Below are positions 59,193 through 64,000 of a stretch of 64,000 nucleotides of DNA, piece by piece. A model generated the notes under the pieces. That model was not told the DNA's origin. It saw only the letters and a program-made list of their open reading frames with translations, and did not search any database. Every line of letters starts with the position of its first letter. Position 1 is the stretch's first letter. The translations under genes were made by a program, and so were the position numbers. Source of the DNA: Terrabacter sp. Root85 (GTDB taxonomy: Bacteria > Actinomycetota > Actinomycetes > Actinomycetales > Dermatophilaceae). The stretch spans positions 186,968-250,967 of the forward strand of contig NZ_LMIW01000001.1 of the NCBI RefSeq assembly GCF_001429185.1, in the 5' to 3' direction.

Positions 59193-60439
59193 TGACCGCT
59201 GGCACGACGAGCCGGGTGCCCACGCACGAACGTGGGCGCTCGGCGCTCGCGCGCCTCGTCCCCTTCGCCGCCGACGAGTTCGCCACGGACCACTGGTCGC
59301 ACACGCCGGTCGTCACCAGGGCAGCCGACCTGCCGGGCGGACTGCTCGACCTCTTCGGCGAGGGCTCCGTCGACGAGCTCGTCTCCCGACGCGGGCTGCG
59401 CGCCCCTTTCCTGCGGGTCGCCCAGAACGGCCGCACCCTCGGTGACCGGGAGTTCACCCAGAGCGGAGGCGTCGGTGCATCCGTCGCCGACCAGGTGAGC
59501 GACGACAAGCTGCTCGGGCTCTTCGCCGACGGTGCCACCATCGTCCTGCAGGGGCTGCACCGTACGTGGGGGCCCCTCATCGACTTCACCCAGCAGCTCG
59601 CGGAGGAGCTGGGGCACCCGGTCCAGGCCAACGCGTACGTCACGCCCAGCCAGAACACCGGCTTCAGCGACCACTACGACGTGCACGACGTCTTCGTGCT
59701 CCAGATGGCCGGGGAGAAACGCTGGCGCGTCCGGCCCCCGGTGCACGACTCACCGCTGCGCGACGAGCCGTGGACCGACCACCGTGCCGAGGTCGAGGAG
59801 GCGGGACGTCGAGCACCTGACCACGAGTTCACGCTCCGTGCCGGTGACGTCCTCTACCTGCCGCGCGGCTGGGTGCACTCTGCCACCGCGCTCGGCGGGG
59901 TCAGCACGCACCTCACTCTGGGCGTCCACGTCTGGACGCGACGTCACGTGGCCGACGAGCTCGTGTCGATAGCGCTGGCCGAGGCCAGCCGCGACGAGAG
60001 CGTGCGCGCCTCCCTCGACGTCGCGCCGACGGGCTTCGACCACGAGGCCATCGCCCCCGACGTCGAGCTCGTGCGGGCAGCGCTCGTACGCGCCCTGGGC
60101 GAGATCGACGTGGCCACGGTCGTCGACGCGCTCGAGGCGCGCGCTCGCGGGTCGCAGCGTCCAGCACCGATCAGCCCACTCGCCCAGGTGGCAGCCGCTG
60201 AGGCCCTTCGTCCCGAGACGACGCTCCGGCTCCGGCCGCACGTGGCCGCGCGGCTCGTGCCCTCGGGCGACGGCCCGGCCCGGCTGCGCAGCCGCCTCGC
60301 CGACTTCCCGGTCGAGTCGCACGACGTCGGCACCTTCGTGGCGCTCGTGGCAGGCGGCGTGCTGCGTGCCGACATGGTCGGGCTCGAGCTGGCTCGTCGG
60401 CTGATGCTCTCCGGCCTGCTCGTCGTCGCCGACGACTGA
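59192..60439 (+). CDS. JmjC-domain (cupin) 2-oxoglutarate/Fe(II) oxygenase, ribosomal-oxygenase type
   Basis: A 415-residue protein with the fold of the RoxA/NO66/MINA53 group: an N-terminal region, the JmjC barrel with SQNTGFSDHYDVHDVFVLQM giving iron ligands His161 and Asp163, GEKRWRV with a likely 2-oxoglutarate-contacting basic residue, and distal His229 in LPRGWVHSA. A C-terminal helical and winged-helix-like part follows (about 255-415). Known relatives hydroxylate Arg or His in ribosomal proteins. The overlap with the His-repeat gene suggests a dedicated substrate instead. Confidence 0.85.
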   Translation: MTAGTTSRVPTHERGRSALARLVPFAADEFATDHWSHTPVVTRAADLPGGLLDLFGEGSVDELVSRRGLRAPFLRVAQNGRTLGDREFTQSGGVGASVADQVSDDKLLGLFADGATIVLQGLHRTWGPLIDFTQQLAEELGHPVQANAYVTPSQNTGFSDHYDVHDVFVLQMAGEKRWRVRPPVHDSPLRDEPWTDHRAEVEEAGRRAPDHEFTLRAGDVLYLPRGWVHSATALGGVSTHLTLGVHVWTRRHVADELVSIALAEASRDESVRASLDVAPTGFDHEAIAPDVELVRAALVRALGEIDVATVVDALEARARGSQRPAPISPLAQVAAAEALRPETTLRLRPHVAARLVPSGDGPARLRSRLADFPVESHDVGTFVALVAGGVLRADMVGLELARRLMLSGLLVVADD

Positions 60440-60441
60440 GG

Positions 60442-60521
60442 CACGACGTGGCCCCCTCGACGGTCGAGGAGCGGCAGATGGTGGCCTCTCGACGGTTGAA
60501 CCCTCGAGAGGCCACGTCGTG
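60442..60521. repeat. Nested inverted repeats between two convergent genes, with GTGGCC-TCGACGGT units
   Basis: CACGACGTGGC (60442-60452) pairs with GCCACGTCGTG (60511-60521), while GGCCTCTCGA (60483-60492) pairs with TCGAGAGGCC (60504-60513). The two hairpins share three bases and can nest or compete. The related units at 60448 and 60481, and one on the other strand around 60501-60519, read GTGGCC, then pyrimidines, then TCGACGGT or similar. It probably serves as a two-way terminator. Confidence 0.6.
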
Positions 60522-60560
60522 TCGGATGCCGATGGTCGAGGGGTCAGTCGGTGCCGGGAC

Positions 60561-61322
60561 TCAGGCGGTGCCGGCCGCAGTCAGGATCGCCCGGGCACCG
60601 ACGAGGCTCGGGCCGTACCAGGTGAGCAGGCGTCCGCTGACGAGAGCCGTGCGGGCCTGCGTGAAGGCCTCCGGACCGTCGGCCGCCGTGAAGACGTAGG
60701 GCTCGTCGGGCAGCAGGACGGTCATGCCCTCACGGTCGAGGTCGGCCACCTCGACGTGCGGATAGCGGTCTGCGTCGTCGGCGAGGACGTTGCGCCAGCC
60801 GAGCCGCGACACGAGGTCACCGGTGAAGGTGTCACGCCCGACCGCCATCCACGGGTCGCGCCAGATCGCCACGGCCACGTCGACGACGGGCTCGGGCACG
60901 GGCCCACCCCACTCGCCCCGCGCGGCGACGAGCCAGCCGGGTGTGCCGACCTCGAGCACCTCGACGAAGAGTCGATCGAGGGAGTCCAGCGCCCCCGGCA
61001 CCGTCTCGATGTCGGTGACCCAGACCGGTAGGCCGTCAGCCCGCAGCCGGCGGACGTCGAGCTCGCGGTTCTCCTCCTTGTTGGCCACGACGAGATCCGG
61101 CTCGAGAGCCGAGATGGCCCTGAGGTCGGGGTTCTTGGTGCCCCGAACCCGTTGCACCGCAAGACCTTCCGGATGCGTGCACCAGTCGGTCGCGCCGACG
61201 AGCCGCTCCGGGCACGTCGTCGCCAGCGCCTCGGTGATCGACGGGACCAACGACACGACCCGGCGTGGCGGTGTCGGGAACGACACGGCATACGCCAGGT
61301 CGTCGGCGAGTGTCACCGGCAC
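60561..61322 (-). CDS. Cytoplasmic BtuF-like (helical backbone metal receptor) protein
   Basis: A 253-residue protein with the pattern of periplasmic B12/iron-siderophore receptors: RRVVSLVPSITEALATTCPE at the start, GTKNPDLRAISALEPDLVVA, and a second lobe ending GPSLVGARAILTA. It has no signal peptide or lipobox, so it should stay in the cytoplasm, and no ABC permease is nearby. GTG at 61322 is used. Its downstream neighbour is a B12-dependent mutase, so a role in cofactor or metal handling is plausible but unproven. Confidence 0.72.
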   Translation of the reverse strand: MPVTLADDLAYAVSFPTPPRRVVSLVPSITEALATTCPERLVGATDWCTHPEGLAVQRVRGTKNPDLRAISALEPDLVVANKEENRELDVRRLRADGLPVWVTDIETVPGALDSLDRLFVEVLEVGTPGWLVAARGEWGGPVPEPVVDVAVAIWRDPWMAVGRDTFTGDLVSRLGWRNVLADDADRYPHVEVADLDREGMTVLLPDEPYVFTAADGPEAFTQARTALVSGRLLTWYGPSLVGARAILTAAGTA

Positions 61323-61327
61323 GGTTC

Positions 61328-61346
61328 GTGGCCTTTCGACGGTTGC
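61328..61346. repeat. Further GTGGCC-TCGACGGT unit between the BtuF-like gene and icmF
   Basis: GTGGCCTTTCGACGGTTGC at 61328-61346 matches GTGGCCTCTCGACGGTTG at 60481-60498. The units thus flank the BtuF-like gene on both sides. This unit ends about 6 bp before the end of the icmF gene. Confidence 0.55.
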
Positions 61347-61352
61347 AGCGGT

Positions 61353-64000
61353 TCAGACGTTGCGGCGGTACTGGCCACCGACCTCGAAGAAGGCCTCGGT
61401 CACCTGCTGGAGCGAGCACACCCGCGCCGCCCGCATGAGGACGTCGAAGACGTTGCCGCCCTCGATGGCGACGGCCTTGAGCTCCTCGAGCGCCGCCGCC
61501 GCCTCGACCTCGTGCTCTGCGCGGAACGCCCGGACGCGCGAGAGCTGGCTCTGCTTCTCCTCCTCGGTGCCACGGGCGAGCACGACCGTGCGGGGCACGT
61601 CACCCTCGTGCGGGTTGCGGAAGGTGTTGACGCCGACGATCGGCAGGCTGCCGTCGTGCTTGCGGTGCTCGTAGAGCATCGACTCGTCCTGGATGCGGCC
61701 ACGCTGGTAGCCGGTCTCCATGGCCCCGAGCACGCCGCCGCGCTCGGTGATGCGGTCGAACTCCTTGAGGACGGCCGCCTCGACGAGGTCGGTCAGCTCG
61801 TCGATGACGAACGAGCCCTGGAGCGGGTTCTCGTTCATCGCGAGCCCCCACTCGCGGTTGATGATGAGCTGGATGGCGAGGGCGCGACGCACCGACTCCT
61901 CCGACGGGGTCGTCACGGCCTCGTCGAACGCGTTGGTGTGCAAGGAGTTCGCGTTGTCGTAGATCGCGATGAGCGCCTGCAGCGTCGTGCGGATGTCGTT
62001 GAAGTCCATCTCCTGCGCGTGGAGCGAGCGACCCGACGTCTGGACGTGATACTTCAGCTTCTGCGACCGCTCCCCCGCGTTGTACTTCTCCTTCATCGCC
62101 ACGGCCCAGATGCGGCGGGCCACGCGGCCGAGCACGGAGTACTCCGGGTCCATGCCGTTGCTGAAGAAGAAGCTGAGGTTGGGCGCGAAGTCGTCGACCG
62201 CCATGCCGCGCGCGAGGTAGCTCTCGACGTAGGTGAAGCCGTTGGCGAGGGTGAAGGCGAGCTGGCTGATGGGGTTCGCCCCGGCCTCGGCGATGTGGTA
62301 GCCGGAGATCGACACGGAGTAGAAGTTGCGGACCTTCCGCTCGATGAACCACTCCTGGATGTCGGCCATCATCTTGAGGCTGAACTCGGTGCTGAAGATG
62401 CAGGTGTTCTGGCCCTGGTCCTCCTTGAGGATGTCGGCCTGCACCGTGCCGCGGACGTTGGCGAGGGCGTATGCCGTGAGCTCCTCGCGCTCGACGTCGC
62501 CGGGCTCCCTGCCCTCCCGCGCCCGGAAGGCATCGACCTGCTGGTCGATGGCGGTGTTGAGGAAGAAGGCGAGGATCGTCGGCGCCGGACCGTTGATCGT
62601 CATGGAGACGCTCGTCGTCGGGGACACGAGGTCGAAGCCGTCGTAGAGGGCCTTCATGTCGTCGAGCGTGGCGACGGAGACGCCCGAGGTGCCGACCTTG
62701 CCGTAGACGTCGGGGCGGGGGTCGGGGTCGCGGCCGTAGAGCGTCACGGAGTCGAAGGCCGTGGACAGGCGGGTGGCCGGCTGCCCCTCGGAGACGAGCT
62801 TGAAGCGGCGGTTGGTGCGGAACGGGTCGCCCTCCCCCGCGAACATGCGCGCCGGGTCCTCCCCCTCGCGCTTGAACGGGAAGACCCCGGCGGTGAAGGG
62901 GTAGTAGCCGGGGAGGTTCTCGCGGCGCAGGAAGCTGACGAGCTCGCCGTGGTCGCGATAGCGAGGCAGTGAGACGCGGGGGATCTTGTTGCCCGACAAC
63001 GACTCCCGGGTCAGGGTGTTGCGGATCTCCTTGCCCCGGATCGTCACGACCTGCTCGTCGCCGGAGTAGGACTCGACGACGGAGGGCCAGTCGGCGAGCG
63101 CGCTCGCCACGTCGGTCGGCACGTCGGTGCGGGCGTGGTCGAGCAGGGCCTCGACGGCGTCGACCGCGCTCTCGGCGCTGTCGACGTCGTCGGCCGCGGC
63201 TGCGGCCGCGAGCTCCCCGCGCACCGACTCGAGCCGCTGCACCCGACTGGCCGCGGCGGCATACCGCTCGGTGGCCTCGTGGTAGCCGCGGACGGTGTCA
63301 CTGATCTCGGCGAGGTAGCGCACCCGGGACGCGGGCACGATGGTCGCGATGCGGGTGGACTGCCTCGTGGCGACGCGCGGCAGCACGCCCTCGTCGACGG
63401 GCATCCCCTTCTCCGAGAGCAGCTCGCGCAGCTGCTGGTAGAGCGCGGTGACGCCGTCGTCGTTGAAGGTGGCCGCCGAGGTGCCGTAGACGGGCATGTC
63501 GGCCGGGCTCTTGCCGAAGGCCTCGCGGTTGCGCACCATCTGGCGGCCGACGTCGCGCAGGGCGTCCTCGGCGCCGCGGCGCTCGAACTTGTTGATGGCC
63601 ACGACGTCGGCGCGGTCGAGCATGTCGATCTTCTCGAGCTGGCTGCTGGCGCCGAACTCCGGCGTCATGACGTAGAGGGAGACGTCGGCGTAGTCGATGA
63701 CGGCGGCGTCGCCCTGGCCGATGCCCGGCGTCTCGAGGATGACGAGGTCGAAGCCGGCGGCGCGCACGACGTCGAGGACGTCATCGAGGTGGGTCGGCAC
63801 CTGCGAGCCGCCGCGCGTGGCGAGGCTCCGGAAGAAGACGCGGTCGCCGTCGAGCGAGCTCATCCGGATGCGGTCGCCGAGGAGCGCTCCGCCGCCACGG
63901 CTGCGGGTCGGGTCGACGGCGAGCACGGCGACCCGCAGCTTGTCCTGCTGGTCGAGGCGCAGCCGGCGGATCAGCTCGTCGGTGAGGCTCGACTTGCCGG
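61353..64000 (-). CDS. icmF: Fused isobutyryl-CoA mutase IcmF (N-terminal part outside window)
   Basis: The visible 881 residues enter the window at the Walker A of the MeaI-type GTPase chaperone (GKSSLTDELIRRLR) with ETPGIGQGD and NKFERRG following, then a linker and the B12-dependent mutase barrel. YPFTAGVFPFKREGEDPARM, with Phe after YP rather than the Tyr of methylmalonyl-CoA mutase, points to IcmF. The B12-binding domain expected at the N-terminus lies beyond position 64000. The enzyme interconverts isobutyryl-CoA and butyryl-CoA. The C-terminus GGQYRRNV is complete. Confidence 0.9.
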   Translation of the reverse strand, partial: GKSSLTDELIRRLRLDQQDKLRVAVLAVDPTRSRGGGALLGDRIRMSSLDGDRVFFRSLATRGGSQVPTHLDDVLDVVRAAGFDLVILETPGIGQGDAAVIDYADVSLYVMTPEFGASSQLEKIDMLDRADVVAINKFERRGAEDALRDVGRQMVRNREAFGKSPADMPVYGTSAATFNDDGVTALYQQLRELLSEKGMPVDEGVLPRVATRQSTRIATIVPASRVRYLAEISDTVRGYHEATERYAAAASRVQRLESVRGELAAAAAADDVDSAESAVDAVEALLDHARTDVPTDVASALADWPSVVESYSGDEQVVTIRGKEIRNTLTRESLSGNKIPRVSLPRYRDHGELVSFLRRENLPGYYPFTAGVFPFKREGEDPARMFAGEGDPFRTNRRFKLVSEGQPATRLSTAFDSVTLYGRDPDPRPDVYGKVGTSGVSVATLDDMKALYDGFDLVSPTTSVSMTINGPAPTILAFFLNTAIDQQVDAFRAREGREPGDVEREELTAYALANVRGTVQADILKEDQGQNTCIFSTEFSLKMMADIQEWFIERKVRNFYSVSISGYHIAEAGANPISQLAFTLANGFTYVESYLARGMAVDDFAPNLSFFFSNGMDPEYSVLGRVARRIWAVAMKEKYNAGERSQKLKYHVQTSGRSLHAQEMDFNDIRTTLQALIAIYDNANSLHTNAFDEAVTTPSEESVRRALAIQLIINREWGLAMNENPLQGSFVIDELTDLVEAAVLKEFDRITERGGVLGAMETGYQRGRIQDESMLYEHRKHDGSLPIVGVNTFRNPHEGDVPRTVVLARGTEEEKQSQLSRVRAFRAEHEVEAAAALEELKAVAIEGGNVFDVLMRAARVCSLQQVTEAFFEVGGQYRRNV

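Overview
The window is one contiguous piece of a very GC-rich actinobacterial chromosome, not a plasmid, phage or island. It carries the str operon (rpsL-rpsG-fusA-tuf), rpoB-rpoC, rplJ-rplL, secE-nusG-rplK-rplA, and tRNA-Thr/tRNA-Met/rpmG, almost all on the minus strand. GTG and TTG starts, an Mce lipid-import operon, DUF3152, DUF5709 and DUF4178 proteins and a HadA/HadB-like pair all fit Actinobacteria. An Intrasporangiaceae-like member of the Micrococcales is my guess, but genus cannot be settled from the sequence alone.

Layout. 1-5073: the end of an M18 aminopeptidase gene, a lipoprotein, a DUF2785 protein, a WXG100-like protein coupled to a lipoprotein, and a methyltransferase. 5341-9736: tuf, fusA, rpsG, rpsL (minus) with a promoter near 10014-10042. 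10121-12341: a conserved hypothetical protein and a PBP4-type D,D-carboxypeptidase. 12549-20049: rpoC and rpoB (minus) with promoter at 20202-20230. 20549-23202: a DUF4282 membrane protein facing an agmatine-to-putrescine pair (aguB-aguA). 23363-34603: a complete, tightly overlapping mce operon (ATPase, two YrbE permeases, MceA to MceF, two Mce-associated proteins). 34754-36922: DUF4178, a repeat-containing hypothetical protein, and a truncated, chimeric sigma-factor relic. 37028-39546: glycolate oxidase plus glyoxylate aminotransferase. 39859-41145: rplL, rplJ and their leader and promoter. 41222-45620: a DUF3152 metalloprotease-like protein, a secreted choice-of-anchor P protein and gamma-glutamyltransferase. 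45848-48654: rplA, rplK, nusG, secE, tRNA-Trp. 48913-52744: aspartate aminotransferase, DUF5709, adenosine deaminase-like protein, lipoprotein. 52833-55502: murB, MaoC/HadB-like, HadA-like, rpmG, tRNA-Met, tRNA-Thr. 55641-60439: AI-2E-family permease, coiled-coil protein, MBL-fold protein, and a short acidic repeat protein translationally coupled to a JmjC oxygenase. 60561-64000: a cytoplasmic metal/B12-receptor-like protein and the 3' part of a fused isobutyryl-CoA mutase (icmF).

How the parts work together. Most of the window is transcription and translation machinery with strong hairpin terminators after tuf, rpoC, rplL, rplA and rpmG. The mce operon sits between rplL and rpoB, the same interval in which I recall mycobacteria keeping the Mce ATPase gene. 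Metabolic pairs are adjacent and overlapping (aguB/aguA, glycolate oxidase/aminotransferase, HadA/HadB).

The most unusual signals are: the JmjC oxygenase with a histidine-bearing 23-residue repeat protein; about 30 copies of the heptamer GGCATAC/GTATGCC scattered through genes and gaps, twice forming perfect intergenic hairpins; a repeat family shared by the gaps after tuf and rplL; a matching GATTTGGTC promoter element in front of rpsL and rplJ; and the WXG100-like protein/lipoprotein pair.
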